NCBI RefSeq assembly: GCF_024166365.1
Contig: NC_064822.1
Coordinates: 106,512,823-106,576,822, forward strand
Source of the DNA: Elephas maximus indicus
Taxonomy: Eukaryota > Chordata > Mammalia > Proboscidea > Elephantidae
Direction of reading: 5' to 3'
Length of the DNA: 64,000 nucleotides
Positions 32,242 to 45,534 of the stretch are shown here, one piece after another. The notes under the pieces were generated by a model. That model saw only the letters and a program-made list of their open reading frames with translations, searched no databases and was not told where the DNA came from. The stretch's first letter is position 1. Each line of letters starts with the position of its first letter. Both the position numbers and the translations under genes were made by a program.

Positions 32242-35200
32242 CATCACTGTCATCTTCATTTTTATCTCTGTACAGCAACAAACCATAATAAATTATTCTG
32301 AAACATCTATAGTTTTCCCTTCTTTGTTCTTTTTCCAGTTCACTGTCCTTAAGTATTACTACTGTTCAAGGAAACATAAACGAATTATTTAAAAATACAG
32401 TAAAAATTATGTTACTCAAAAGGGCCTAGTATGCTTCCAATAGGTGTTTTATGCAACTCTGCCCTGAGTAGCTTAACTCTGCTCCCATCCAATTTCAAAC
32501 TTCGAACCTGGATAGGTCGAGTGTGAGGCCAAAACACAAGTGAGCAGGAGACAAAAACTACACTATATCTGGGTTTTATACTGCCCTGGTAGAGACACTG
32601 GTTATCTGACAGTCTTTCTTTAGGAATTCTGTTTCTGGGACTTTTTTCCAGATTTCAGAATTGGGCTCAATGTTCTTTAAGCATTTTAAAAAAGTGCTTC
32701 TTGAGTATGTCATTCTATTTCCTCATCACAGTTATGAGAAACCAGAGGCTTAAGATCAGAACAGTTATCATTCACTATGTCCACTTCAAAATTTCCTGCA
32801 AAATGAAGCTGGATTTTTTTTTTTTTTTTTTGAGTCTCCCCGCTTTTCTATTCTGCTGAATAGTATTTGGCCAAATGCCATTTATTTACCTTTATAACCA
32901 ATGTCTTTTTTTTATTTTCTTTAGGCTTAGGAAGGTACCAAGAACTTCTGATTGCAAATCTATCAGCAAATTTTATTTTTCTTAATTTTTAATTTTATTG
33001 TGCTTTAAGTGAAAGTTTACAAATCAAGTCAGTCTCTCATGCAAAAACTTATATACGCCTTGATATATACTCCTAGCTGCTCTCCCGCTACTGAGACAGC
33101 ACACTCCTTCTCTCCAACCTCTATTTCCGTGTCCATTCAGCCAGCTTTTGTCCCCCTCTGCCTTCTCATCTCTCCTCCAGACAGGAGCTGTCAACTTTAA
33201 CCAAAAAGCTCACCAGTATCATTTTCTATCCTACAGGCCAGTCCAATCCCTGTCTGAAGTGTTGGCTTTGGCAACGGCTCCTGTCTTGGGCTAACAGAAG
33301 GTCTGGGAACCATGACCTCCGGGGTCTTTCTAGTCTCACTCAGACCATTATGTCTGGTATTTTTACCAGAATTTGAGGTCTGCATCCTTCTGCTCTACTG
33401 GTCCCTCAGGGATTCTCTGTTGCGGTCCCTGTCAGGGCAGTCATCGGTTGTAGCCAGGCACCACCTAGTTCTTCTGGTCTCAGACTAATGTAGTCTCTGA
33501 TTTATGTGGCCCTTTCTATCTCTTGGGCTCATAATTACCTTGTGTCTTTGGTGTTCTTCATTCTCCTTTGCTCCAGGTAGGTTGAGAATAAATGACACAT
33601 CTTACATGGCCCTGTGCTAGCATTTAAGATCCTGGATGCCACTCTCCAACGTGGGATGCAGAATGTTAATAGATTTTATTATGCCAGTTGACCTAGATGT
33701 CCTCTGAAACCATGGTCCCCAAACCCCAACCCCTGTTACGTGGGCCTTTGAAGCGTTCAGTTTATTCAGGAAACTTTGCTTTTGGTTTAATCCAATTGTG
33801 CTGACCTCTCCTGTACTGTGTGTTGTCTTTCCCTTTACCTAAAATAGTTCTTGTCTACTATCTGATTAGTGAATGCCCCTCTCCCTCCCTTCCTCCCACT
33901 CTCCTAACCATCAAAGAATATTTTCTTCTCTGTTTAAACTATTTCTCGAGTTCTTATAATAGTGGCCTCATACAATATCTGTCCTTTTGCAACTAATTTC
34001 ACTCAGCATAATGCCTTCCAGATTCCTCCATGTTATGAAATGTTTCATGGATTCATCATTGTTCTTTATCGATGTGTTGTATTCCATTGTGTGAATATAC
34101 CATAATTTATCCATTCATCCGTTGATGGGCACCTTGGTTGCTTCCATCTTTTTGCTCTTGTAAACAATGCTGCAATGAACATGGGTGTGCATGTATCTGT
34201 CTGTGTAAAGGCTCTTATTTCTCTAGGATATATTCCAAGGAGTTGGATTGCCAAATTGTATGGTAGTTACAGTTCTAGCTTTTTAAGGAAGCGCCAAATC
34301 AATTTCCAAAGTGGTTGTACTGTTTTACATTCCAGCAGTGTATAAGTGTTCTAGTCTTTCCACAACCTCTCCAATATTTATTATTTTGTGTTTTTTGGAT
34401 TAATGCCAGCCTTGTTGGAGTAAAATGGAATCTCATTGTAGTTTTGATTTGCATTTCTCTAATAGTTAATGATCTTGAGCATTTCCTCATGTACCTTGTT
34501 AGTTTACCTGAATGTCGTCTTTAGTGAAGTGCCTGTTCATATCCTTTGCCCATTTTATAATGAGGTTATTTGTCTTTTTGTAGTTGAGTTTTTGCAGTAT
34601 CGTGTAGATTTTAGAGATGAGATGCTGATCAGAAATGTCATAGCTAAAAACTTTTTCCCAGTTTGTAGGTAATCTTTTCATTCTTTTGGTGAAGTCTTTG
34701 GATGAGCATAGGCGTTTGATTTTTAGGAGCTCCCAGTTATCTAGTTTCTCTTCTGCTGTTTGTGCATCATTAGTAATGTTTTGTATACCGTTTATGCCAT
34801 GAATTAGGATTCCTAGCATTGTCCCTATTTTTTCTTCCATGATCTTTATCATTTTAGATTTTATATTTAGGTCTTTGATCCATTTTGAGTTTGTTTTTGT
34901 GCACAGTGTGAAGTATGGGTCTTTTTCATTTTTCTGCTGATGGATACCCAGTTGTGCCAGCACCATTTGTTAAAGAGGCTGTCTTTTCCCCATTTAACAG
35001 ACTTTGGGCCTTTGTCAAATATCAGCTGCTCGTATGCGGATGGATTTATGTCTAGATTCTCAATTCTGTTCCATTGGTCTATGTATCTGTTGTTGTACCA
35101 ATACCAGGCTGTTCTGACTACTGTGGTGGTATAATAGGTTCTAAAATCAAGTAGTGTGAGGCCTCCTACTTTGTTCTTCTTTTTCAGTAATGCTTTACTT

Positions 35201-36082
35201 ATCCGGTGCCTCTTCCTCTTCCATATGAAGTTCGTGATTTGTTTCTCCATCTCATTAAACAATGTTGGAATCTGGATCGGAATTGCATTGTATCTATAGA
35301 TACTTTTGGTAGGATAGACATTTTTACAATGTTAAGTCTTCCTATCCATGAGCAAGGTATATTTTTCTACTTATGTAGGTCTCTTTTGGTTTCTTGCAGT
35401 GGTGTCTTTTAGCTTCCTTTGTATAGGTCTTTTACATCTCTGGTAAGATTTATTCCTGAATATTTTATCTTCTTGGGGGCTACCGTAAACGGTATTGATT
35501 TGGTGATTTCCTCTTCGATGTTCTCTTTGTTGGTGTAGAGGAATCCAACTGATTTTTTGTATGCTTATCTTGTATCCCAATACTCTGCTGAACTCTTCTA
35601 TTACTTTCAGTAGTTTCTTGAGGATTCTTTAGGGTTTTCTGTGTATAAGACCATTTCATCTGGAAACAAAGATACTTTCACCTATTCCTTACCAATCTGG
35701 ACGCCCTTTATTTCTTTATCTAGCCTAGCTGCTCTGGCTAGGACCTCCAGCACAACGTTGAATAAAAGTGGTGATAAAGGGCATCTTTGGTTCCCGTTCT
35801 CAAGAGGAATGCTTTCAGACTCTCTCCATTTAGGATGATGTTGGCTGTTGGCTTTGTATAAATGCCTTTTATTATGCTGAAGAATTTTCCTTCTATTTCT
35901 ATTTTGCTGAGTTTTTATCATGAATGGGTGTTGGACTTTTTCAAATGCCTTTTCTGTATCAATTGATAAGATTATGTGGTTCTTGTCTTTTGTTTTATTT
36001 ATATGGTGGATTACATTAATTGTTTTTCTGATGATGAACCATCTCTACATACCTGGTATGAATCCCACTTGGTCATGGTGAA

Positions 36083-36571
36083 TTATTTTTTGGTATGTTG
36101 TTGAATTCTGTTGGCTAGAATTTTGTCAAGGATTTTTACATCTAAGTTCATGAGGGATATAGATCTGTAATTTTCTTTTTTTGTGGTGTCTTTACCTGGT
36201 TTTGCTATCAGGGATATGCTGGCTTCATAGAATGAGTTTGGGAGTATTCCATCCTTTTCTATGCTCTGAAATACCTTTAGCAGTAGTGGTGTTAACCCTT
36301 CTCTGAAAGTTTGGTAGAACTCTGCAGTGAAGCCATCAGGGCCAGGACTTTTTTGGCGGGGGGGAGTTTTTTTAATTACCTTTTCAATCTCTTCTTCTGT
36401 TATGTGTTTATTTAGTTGTTCTACCTCTATTTGTGTTAGTTTAGGTAGGTAGAGTGTTTCTAGAAATTCATCCATTTCATCTAGGTTTTCAAAATTGTTA
36501 GAGTACAATTTTTTGAAGTAATCTGATATGATTCTTTTAATTTCAGTTGGGTCTGTTGTGATATCACCCAT
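36083..36571 (-). pseudogene. L1 ORF2 remnant, reverse transcriptase region
   Basis: A 162-codon open piece: [72 protein letters not shown]. These are ORF2p pre-RT and early RT motifs. The frame is broken on both sides, and the catalytic FADD-type motif is not in the same open frame, so no active enzyme is expected. Confidence 0.85.
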
Positions 36572-36618
36572 CTCATTTCTTATTCAGGTTATTTGCTTCC
36601 TCTCCTGTTTTTGTTTTG

Positions 36619-37305
36619 TCAGTTTGGCCAATGGTTTATCAATTTTGTGAATTTTTTCAAAAAACCATCTTTTGGTCTTGTTAACTCTTTCAATTGTTTT
36701 CTGTTCTCTATTTCATTTAATTCTGCCCTAATTTTTATTATTTGCTTCCTTCTGCTGCCTGAGGGTGTCTTTTGTTGATCTCTTTCTATTTGTTCAAGTT
36801 GTAGGGATAATTCTTTGATTTTGGCCTTGTCTTCTTTTTGTATGTGTGCGTTTATTGACATAAATTGACCTCTGAGCGCTGCTTTCACTGTGTCGCAAAG
36901 GTTCTGACACGAAGTGTTTCCATTCTCCTTGCATTGTATGAATTTCTTTATTCCATCCTTAATGTCTTCTAAAACCCAGTTGTTTTTGAGCAGGGTATTG
37001 TTCAATTTCCAAGCGTCTGATTTCTCTTCCCTGCTTTTTCTGTTATTGATTTCTACTTTTATGGCCTTATGGTCAGAGAAGATGCTTTGTAATATTTCGA
37101 TGTTTTGGATTCTGTTAACGCCTGCTTCATGACCTAATATGTGGTCTATTCTACAGAATGTTCCATGTGTGCTAGAAAAGAAAGTACACTTGCCTGCTGT
37201 TGGATGGAGTGTTCTGTATATGTCTATGAGGTCAAGTTGGTTGATTGTGGCATTTAGATCTTCCGTGTCTTTTTTGAGCTTCTTTTTGGATGTTCTGTCC
37301 TTCAC
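36619..37305 (-). pseudogene. L1 ORF2 remnant, endonuclease C-terminal half
   Basis: A 228-codon open piece: LNATINQLDLIDIYRTLHPT, FFSSTHGTFCRIDHILGHEA, FSDHKAIKVEI, WKLNNTLLKNNWV. It includes the RIDHILG and SDH motifs of the AP-like endonuclease. It is the longest open stretch left in this copy. Confidence 0.87.
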
Positions 37306-38009
37306 GAAAAGTGGTGTGTTGAAGTGTCCTACTATTATTGTGGAGCTATCTCACTTTTCAATGCTGTTAGAGTTTATGTATCTTGCAGCCCTGTCACTGG
37401 GTGCATAAATATTTAATATGGTCATATCCTCCTGGTATATTGTCCCTTTAATTATTATATAGTGTCCTCCCTTATCCTTTGTGGTAGATTTAACTTTAAA
37501 CTCTATTTTGTCAGAAATTAATATTGCCACTCCTCCTCTTTTTACTTGTTGTTTGCTTGATACATTTTTTTCCACCCTTTGAGTTTTAGTTTGTTTGTGT
37601 CTCTAAGTCTAAGGTGTGTTTCTTGTAGGCAGGATACAGACAGATGTTTTTTATCTATTCTGCCACTCTGTCTCTTTATTGGTGTCTTTAGTCCATTTAC
37701 ATTCAGCAGAATTATGGATAGGAATGAGTTTAGTGCTGTTGTTTTGATGTCCTTTTTTTGTGTGTTGTTGACAGTTTCTTCTTCCCACTTAATTTTTTCT
37801 GCTGAGTAGTTTAATATATTGTCTTTTCCTCTTAATCGTTGTTGTTTTGTTTTTGCTGAGTGTTTTTTTTTTTGATGAGCAGGACTGTTAGTCTCCTTTG
37901 CGGCCACCCTAATACTCCCCCCTATTTTTCTAAGTTTAAACCGAACTTTTATTTCTTTATATTGTCTTGACCTCTTGTCCATATAAAAGACCTATGACTA
38001 CATTTCTTA

Positions 38010-38042
38010 AAAAAAAAAAAAAAATTTTTTTTTTTTTTTTAT
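38010..38042. mobile_element. A15T16 insertion with 8-bp TSD inside L1
   Basis: Compared with the other L1 copy (revcomp near 12660), gactacatttcttagtccc is here split. The order is ATTTCTTA (38002-38009), A15T16 and AT, then ATTTCTTA (38043-38050). It looks like a retroposed poly(A)/poly(T) insert with a target duplication. Confidence 0.7.
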
Positions 38043-38631
38043 ATTTCTTAGTCCCTCTTTATTGTTTTAATGTTGTCTTCTTTTATATAACATCACTGTT
38101 TCCCTGTTTTGAGCTTTTTTTTTAATCTTGATTCATTTGTCTGGGTTGACATCTGGTTGCTCTGTCCTGTGTTCTATTCTTGGGTTGATACCTGATATTA
38201 TTGATTTTCTAACCAAAGAACTCTCTTTAGTATTTCTTGTAGTTTTGGTTTGGTTTTTACAAATTCCCTAAACTTCTGTTTATCTGGAAATGTCCTAATT
38301 TCACCTTCACATTTGAGGGGCAGTTTTGCTGGATACAGGATTCTTGGCTGGCAATTTTTTTTCCTTCAGTGCCTTATGTAAGTCATCCCATTGCCTTCTT
38401 GCCTGCATGGTTTCTGCCTAGTAGTCTGAGCTTATTCTTATTGACTATCCTTTGTAGGTGACTTTTCATTTATCCCTAGCTGCTCTTAAAATTCTCCCTT
38501 TATCTTTCGTTTTGGCAAGTGTGATTATAATATGTCTTGGTGACTTTCTTTTGAGGTCTACCTTATGTGGAATTTGATGAGCATCTTGGATAGATATCTC
38601 CTTATCTTTCATGATGTCATAAATTTTACTT

Positions 38632-39790
38632 ATTTGGAAAGATGAAAAATGTCTCACCTAATGTCCAATATAAATTTACTTCCAGAGAGCTTTTAAAATA
38701 ACAAAAGTTTAATCAGAGAAATCTGAATTAGCAAAGCCCTACCTCAAGAGATTTGCCAGATATAGGCCTATTTTCTGTTTTTTTCCATACATGATAGGAT
38801 TAGTTCTTACCAGCCTACAAATCTCATTAAAACACTGCTAATTGAAAACATCACCTGTGGCATCATTAGTACCAGGCTCTTTCATTAAATTTCTGAAATC
38901 ACTGACTCTTCCCATTTAGGTAATAAATGGTAACTTGCAACAATATTCATGGGTTACATATCCTTGGGGGATCTGATAATTTTAATATAGAAAGCAGAAC
39001 TCCCATTTCAGTATTCAAAGATCTGATATCTTCCATCACAGGATGAGCTAACTAGGAAACACCACAGGAATTTTTTTGTTTTGTTTTTGCACGAGTAAGG
39101 GAAACCACATTCAGTCTTTATAGTGTTGAGCCTCAAAGTTTCTTTTCTGTTCCAAAATGTCTACCAGTATACCCTCTCCCTCTCATATGCTTCCCTCTTC
39201 ACAGGCAAGCATCACTCACCACCTCTCTATCCTTTGGGGTTCTTCTCCTTTGCCCATTCCATCCCCTCTGCCAAGCCTGGCTCCAAAGTAATGACAATCT
39301 CCCTAGTGTCCCAACCCTCCCTGCACTGAAAAACAAATACCACTTCATTTTTAAGGCTTTCACTACTCTAAGAAAACAGGCAGGTGTTAACAAATGCTAA
39401 GAATGGGAAAATCCTAAACGTACCAGAATACTAGTCGTATGAAATGGTAAATATACTTTAGCCTTCCCTTCTTCCTTTATGCTCATAGTGATATGGTTTA
39501 TGAAAATTTCTCCTTCTCTTGCTTCAGTCAACAACTTTGATGAAAGCTGTTTTTTCTAATATGGTCAGTATGCCCCCTGAAGATGCCTGATGATGTGATC
39601 AAAGCATAACAGTTATTTCCCCTTTCTTTCTAGATAGACAGATAGAGAATGAACTTACATTTCTAAGGCTATGCAAAGCAGAAGACACCAGTTCTCTAAG
39701 CTTCAAACGTTCTCCAGAAATGATAATTAATGGCTTTATCATTATCAACCAATCTTTGGTCAGGGTAATCTTTTTAAAAAGTAAATATAA
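38632..39790. other. Intron 1 stretch, nothing recognised
   Basis: Non-L1 sequence with pyrimidine-rich parts around 39165-39260. No exon or repeat could be named. Confidence 0.4.
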
Positions 39791-39794
39791 ATAC

Positions 39795-40060
39795 ATCACT
39801 TCTCTGTTTATAGTGCTTCAGTGGCCTCCCAATGCAATCCAGGTGAAACAGTAGCTCCTCAACAGGCCTCCGGAGGCCCTTCAAAACCTGGAATCAGCTT
39901 ATCTTTCCAGTCCCATCTCTCATCATACTTCCCATCTCTTTTCCCTTTTAAAGTTGCAGATGGCAAAGTGCAGTTCCTTTCCCTCGCCTCCTGGTCTTGG
40001 GTCCACCTGCTACCCTCCACCCTCACTCAACTACCACCATTTAGTTTTTAAAACATAAAC
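39795..40060 (+). mobile_element. L2 fragment
   Basis: Includes agtgcttcagtggcctccca and agctcctcaacaggcctccg, standard L2 3' ORF/UTR landmarks. Confidence 0.75.
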
Positions 40061-40119
40061 TCTCAGCCAGTCCACACAACTATGCTACGGGGTAGGAGGA
40101 ATTCCCCCTTTCTTCCCAT

Positions 40120-40320
40120 TTTCCTGTTGAAACTGAGGTCCAAGTAATTTGAGATGTTAAATAACCTGCCCAAGGTAACAAAGCTAGTAAATAACAGATA
40201 TAAATCTGAGTTTATTCATTCAACAATACTCTATGAAGTGCTATGTGCCTGACATTGTTTTAGGCAACGGGCAAAACAATAAACAAACAAATTTCATCCA
40301 ACTTTTATACTCCTGTATTA
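40120..40320. mobile_element. MIR and reverse L2 pieces
   Basis: Left: tgttgaaactgaggtccaag and aacctgcccaaggtaacaaa (MIR). Right: tttattcattcaacaatact (reverse L2). The boundary is near 40205. Confidence 0.6.
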
Positions 40321-40327
40321 TCATTCA

Positions 40328-40545
40328 AGGTTCCTGGGTAGTGCAAACAGTTTGTGGACCGCTCCTATCCTAAAGGTTGGTGGTTCAAACACACCCAGCA
40401 GCACCACAGAATAAAAGCCTGGTGATCTGCTTCTGTACAGATTAGAGCCAAGAAAAACCCTATGAAGCAGTTCTACTCTGTAACACATACGGTTGCCATG
40501 AGTCAGAACTGATTGATCAGCAACGCATTTGGTTATTTTTTGTTT
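40328..40545 (+). mobile_element. AfroSINE, diverged long form
   Basis: Head aggttcctgggtagtgcaaa, body gtgatctgcttctgtacaga and tail catgagtcagaactgattga. It is clearly an AfroSINE relative but more diverged than the others. Confidence 0.75.
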
Positions 40546-40829
40546 GCTTGTTTGTTTTTTATCATCACTCAATGCCAGGCATAAAATAGTACTTTTTCAA
40601 AAACATTCCTGAGGAAAAAGATATAATCAAAAGCTCCCGTTCAATGCTCTGAAGATATTTCTAAAGGTGGTGCACTCCAACACTTGCACATGACTATTTG
40701 TACAATCCATACTGATGGAATGACAGTATCAATTAAGTGATTTCACTAAAGGGACTCAAAAAGAACTCAAAGCTTTTGCAATGACAGATCCCTCTCCCCA
40801 AAAGGCTCAATTTCCACAAATTTCTACAG

Positions 40830-41135
40830 GCTGGCTCTTTTTCAAGTCCCACTTCAAATGTCACCTCTGCGGAGAAGTTCGCTGGCCTCTCCTTAAAGTA
40901 GGCCCCACAAACACACTGGGCCCATGGTTCTCTAATCCTGTGGTATTTTCATCATGGCCCTTGTTTCTCAAATTTCCTTCTTTGTTTCTTTTCCTCCCTC
41001 TGTTTCTCTATTTTCAGTCTCTTCTCCCCACTCCCCCCGTAAGAATGTAAGCTCCACAAATGCAAGGACCTTATTTGTCTCGGTTACTGCAGTATTAACA
41101 AGGCCTACCACAGTATGTGCGCAATAAACCGTTTT
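40830..41135 (+). mobile_element. L2 3' end
   Basis: Reads ttcaagtcccacttcaaatg, then cacctctgcggagaagttcg, aatgtaagctccacaaatgc and ttgtctcggttactgcagta. Confidence 0.82.
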
Positions 41136-41607
41136 AAAAAAATTATTAAAAATATAATAATAACACGCCCATTAGAAAATCTGGGTCTTTATAATTAGGC
41201 AACTCAGCAAACACATCTGGTCCACTTGTGGATGAGTAGTCAAGAAAATGTTATCATTTATTATCAAATCCATATTGAGACAGCCAAGTGAAGTGCTCCT
41301 GAGTATTTCCATGTTACTTGCAATTGCCTCTCCACATACAATTTAATTAAACCCCCTCATAGAACATTTTTAAGCATCTTCCACCAGCAAGCCTACAATT
41401 CTACCTACCCCTTGAACTCATCTTCTCTTTTGCTCCTGATGCAACAAAAGCAAAGTTCCTCCTATGAAAGGGTGAATGTTCCCTGTAGACTTCTCAATTC
41501 CCAAGAACCCTGCATCAATTTTCTTCTATTGGATCATTCCCATCGCACACGTTTGAGTATTTCCCATCTTTAAAAAAAAAAATTCTTCCCACATCCCCCT
41601 TCGATTT

Positions 41608-41759
41608 ACCCGTTACCACTGCGTTTATTCCAACTCATACCAGCCCTATAGGACAGAGTAGAACTGCCACATGGAGTTTCCACAGAGTGCCTGGTAAATC
41701 TGAACTGCCAACCTTTTCGCTAGCAGCCATAGCACTTAACCACTACGCCACCAAGGTTT
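41608..41759 (-). mobile_element. AfroSINE, short class
   Basis: Tail to head from ttaccactgcgtttattcca to cactacgccaccaaggttt. No confident TSD. Confidence 0.85.
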
Positions 41760-41879
41760 GCAATTACTGTTGGATTTCTCTGTGCTTTCAAAACCAAAAT
41801 TCTCTACCTATACCCAGAGTCTCTATTTCCTCACCTCCGATTCACTCCTTAAACCACCACAGTCAGGCTTTCACTTTGC

Positions 41880-42480
41880 CACTACGTGAAAAGTGCACGT
41901 CAGAGTCACCGATGACATCCATGTAGGCAAATTCAATGGTCATTTCTTCAGGCTCATCTTACTTCGACTCTCAGCAGCATTCAACACAGCTATAACTCCT
42001 AAATTTGCTACTCTCCTCTCTGGCATCCTGAATACCCTTTCCTGATTTTCTTCCTACTTCACTGGCAGCATCTTCTCATCCTCATTGTAGCAACCCCCCT
42101 CCTCTACATAACCTCACGGCTTGATCTTGGCTCTTCTATATTCCCAGATGATCTCATTAATTCCCTAAACATTTAAATACTATTTTCTTCTGAGGCTCCC
42201 AAATTTATCTAGTAGGTCCAGACTTTTACACTGAACTCAAGATTGCATTTAAATGCCTACCTAACATTGCCTTTTTGATATCTCACAGGAATGTCAAATA
42301 GACCAGGTTCAAAACAGAACTCCTGATCTTCCTTAAATGTCAACACCATCCATCAAGATGCTCAAACTAGAACCCTTAGAGACATACTAGCTTGATCCTT
42401 TTCCCTCGTCCATGAGGATGTCCATTAGCAAGTCCTATGACTTTTATCTACAAAATACATCTTGAATTCATCTTCTCTTC
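41880..42480 (+). mobile_element. L2/CR1-clade LINE, reverse transcriptase remnant
   Basis: cttcgactctcagcagcatt translates as LRLSAAFNTA, matching motif A (LDLSAAFDTVDH) of L2/CR1 RT. The following aacagaactcctgatcttcc is also typical. Heavily mutated. Confidence 0.65.
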
Positions 42481-42539
42481 AGAAGAGCATGGGAATTAAG
42501 AAAGCAGGCTCTGGACTACTAGAACTTGAATCACAGTAC

Positions 42540-42760
42540 TAATAATAGCTAGCATTTCTATTGAACATTTACTGTTTGCCTAACACTGTTCTAACTATTT
42601 TACACATATTCACTTATTTAATCTTCGTAACAACCCAATGATGCAGATACTATTATTATTTCCATTTTAAAAAGAAGCAGAGAGGTTAAATAATTTGCTC
42701 GATGCTGATGGCACTAGAATTTAAATTCCTACGTCTGGCTCCAGATCTCACTATGCTATG
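42540..42760 (+). mobile_element. MIR SINE
   Basis: Reads tactgtttgcctaacactgt, tcttcgtaacaacccaatga and gcagagaggttaaataattt in order. Confidence 0.85.
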
Positions 42761-42891
42761 CTGCTCTTAGAAAGAGCAAACTAAAGATCTGAAACAGCAG
42801 ACTGAAGAGTAGAGAGATCAGTTGAAAGCTAATCCAACAGTCCAGGAAAGAAATGAGAATCTGAACTAGCACTGAAAGCTGGAACACCCGT

Positions 42892-43061
42892 TAAAAAAAA
42901 AAAAAAAAAAACATTGCCATTGAGTTGATTCCGACTCACAGTGACCCTACAGGACAGAGTAGAACTGCCCCATACAGTTCCAAGGAGTGCCTGGTGGATC
43001 TGAATTGCCAACCTTCTGGTCAATAGCCATAGCAGATAACCACTACGCCACCAGGGTTTCC
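42892..43061 (-). mobile_element. AfroSINE, short class
   Basis: Starts with a long A-run next to cattgccattgagttgattc; head at ccaccagggtttcc. It is inserted next to reverse L2-like sequence. Confidence 0.9.
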
Positions 43062-43099
43062 AGCAGAAACACAGAGGAGTCAAATTCAAGATAAGACCT

Positions 43100-44190
43100 A
43101 AAGACAGACTATATCATGTTCAAGGACTGAAAGATTAAATATCATCAAGATATCAATTTTCCCCGAATTGATCTCTAGACCGAACTGCAATCAATATCCC
43201 AACAAATTCAACTCGACAAGCTGATTTTAAAAATTTCACGAATGAGCAAATCCAAGAATAGCCAAGATAATCCTGAAGAACAAGAAGATATCGAGAATTA
43301 TATAAATGCTTTAATAATTAAGACAGCATGGGATTGATGCAGAGAGATCAATTAACGTGTGGAACAGAAATCACAACTCATAAATTGACCCCACCTATAT
43401 AGAAATTTGATTTATGACAGCTGTTATCAGTGAAGAAAGGATAAACTTTTCAATAAATGATGCTAGAAAAAAATGGATATCTATATCAGGAAAAAAACAA
43501 ATTAGATCCCTACCCACATCCAATAGAAAAATCAATACTAAATGAATTAAAGACTTAAGTGTGAAAAAGAAAACTATAAAACTTTTAAAAGACAATAGAG
43601 GAGAATATCTTTCTGGTGCTAAGAGTAGAAAAGAATTTCTTAGGTAAGACGTAAAAATCATAGACCATAAAGGAACAGGTTGATAAATTCTAATATACTA
43701 AATAAATAACTTTGGAACCAAAGATACATAAAGAGAATAAAATGACAAGCCACAAACTGGCAGAAGATACCTGTTACACACCTGACGAAAGATAAGTATC
43801 CGGAATATATTAAAAATTCCTACACATTAATATGAAAAAGACCAAAAACTCAATAGAAAAATAGGCAAAAAACTTCTCAGGAAAAACAGGAATGGCCAAT
43901 AAACATATGAAAAGATGTTCCACCTCATAAGAAATCAGGAAAATGCAAATTAAAACCACAATAAAATACTAGTATACACCCACTTTTGTCATTTCACCGA
44001 CAAAAATGAAAAACGCTAATTAAATAAATTATTGGCTAGGACATAAAACAACCAGATCATTGAAGCTCCAAGTAGACCAGGAATAACAACTTAGTATAGG
44101 TAGAGAATTTTAGTTCTGATAGTACAGAGAAATGGAGCAGTGGCTGAAGGGGAATGTGGGAAGAATTTTTTTTTTAAAGATGGAATACAT
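43100..44190 (+). mobile_element. Old L1 ORF2/3' fragment
   Basis: Typical late-ORF2 sequence: caaattagatccctacccac, atagaccataaaggaacagg, tcaatagaaaaataggcaaa, gaaaatgcaaattaaaacca. No open frame survives. Confidence 0.75.
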
Positions 44191-44239
44191 TCATCTTGTA
44201 TAAAGATGCACAAACTCCATAATCTAGCAATTCCATTGT

Positions 44240-44610
44240 TCCTACAATCCCTCCTCCTGGAATACCTACTCTCCTCATCTTTGCGTGATCAAATCTTACC
44301 CTCCCTTAAATACCATCTTGAGAAGGCAGAATTAGTTTTCCATCTTATGAACTCCTACGGCACTTTATCCGTATTTTCGCACAACAATTTGTAGCCTGTA
44401 TATTTATATACACGCCTTATCTCTCTACAAGACTGTAAGCAACTGGAGGACAGAAGCCAGTTTGATTTGCCTTTTAATCACTATAGCATGAGGCACAGAA
44501 CCTGTACATGGGAGCATATGGTGAAGACTCAAAGCTATGACATCAAGCTTCACGAAACCCAGCACACAGTAGGTACTCATATTATTTGTTGAATGAATAA
44601 ATATCTGAGT
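44240..44610 (+). mobile_element. L2 3' end
   Basis: Reads ccctcctcctggaataccta, gactgtaagcaactggagga and atttgttgaatgaataaata: an L2 ending. Confidence 0.75.
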
Positions 44611-44619
44611 AAGGAATAA

Positions 44620-45530
44620 GTGAATCAACCAGGACTTGCTGCATACAAAACACGAATTGGTGATAAAAGGAAAATCCGAAGAATACCAGTTTGTATACCT
44701 GAAGTCCCATATTTTTTTCCTCCCAGATTCTAATTTGGGGCTTAATGAGAATCAACCATCAACTACAAATGGTAAGTATAAACAAGGCAGATAGAGAATG
44801 AGGGCAGGATTGGAGGGGATGGAAAAAAAGAAAGCAAAGGTAACAAAATGGGAGGAGGAAGGAATGGCAACAGTGTTGGTTTGTGGGTCATCTTTCATAT
44901 GAATTAGAGGAGGGGAAGAAAAACAAAAAAAAATAAGTAAAGAAAAAAATCTATGAACATTCTGACAAAAAGACAAAAAAAGCTACCCAATAATAGATTA
45001 TGTGGTAGACATTTTATTAGGCAATATTTCAGACATAATAAAGGTAAAAAATTATAACAAATACCAGTGTGCACTACAACCAGCTTAAGAAAGAGAACAT
45101 TTAACAGCTGAAGCCCTCTGTATTCTCCCTTAATTACATCCTCCTCCAATACCCAGAATCAACAGTATCCTGAATTTGCAGTTAATCATTTTATGCAATT
45201 TATATTTTTACAGAAGTATCATCTTTAAAAAGAAGTAGTATATAAACTCTGTAGCAAAGGAGGAATCTCATCTGAATACGTTATTCATAATAAGAGACTC
45301 AGAATGAAGTGAAAGGAAAGGAACAATCAGTAACAACCAACCAATTCTAAGACAGAGATGAAGGGAAAAAAGGATGAATAGGTGATAACTGAAGGGAGAA
45401 AAAAATGAAGGAAAATGTATTGAAAACAAGATGCACAGTAAAAAAGAAAAATTCATTCTTGATGAAGAGAAGCCAGCTGCCTCAGAAACAGCTATACTTC
45501 TTGCCTTTTAAACAAAATGGAGATGGTGAG
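44620..45530. other. Intron 1 stretch, nothing firmly recognised
   Basis: AT-rich. The block 45040-45190 may be a very old LINE 3' end. No coding signal. Confidence 0.35.
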
Positions 45531-45534
45531 TTCA

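Larger units (their letters stand above)
32979..38620 (-). mobile_element. Long L1 copy (about 5.6 kb), inactive
   Basis: On the minus strand it contains the ORF1 C-terminal part (PHKVDLKRKSPRHIIITLAK, 38466-38620), inter-ORF region, ORF2 endonuclease ([59 protein letters not shown]), reverse transcriptase region ([38 protein letters not shown]) and C-terminal Cys region, then a 1-kb 3'UTR. ORF2 is divided by many frameshifts and stops. Probable TSD aaattttattt (32968-32978) and aaattttactt (38621-38631). It is 5'-truncated inside ORF1. Confidence 0.88.

Noticed and set aside
36083-37982. Endonuclease/reverse transcriptase gene
   Set aside because: These frames are decayed L1 ORF2 pieces, not a host gene, and the full frame is broken repeatedly.
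41880-42480. Host gene exon with LSAAF motif
   Set aside because: The motif is the RT motif A of an ancient L2/CR1 LINE and the frame is destroyed around it.
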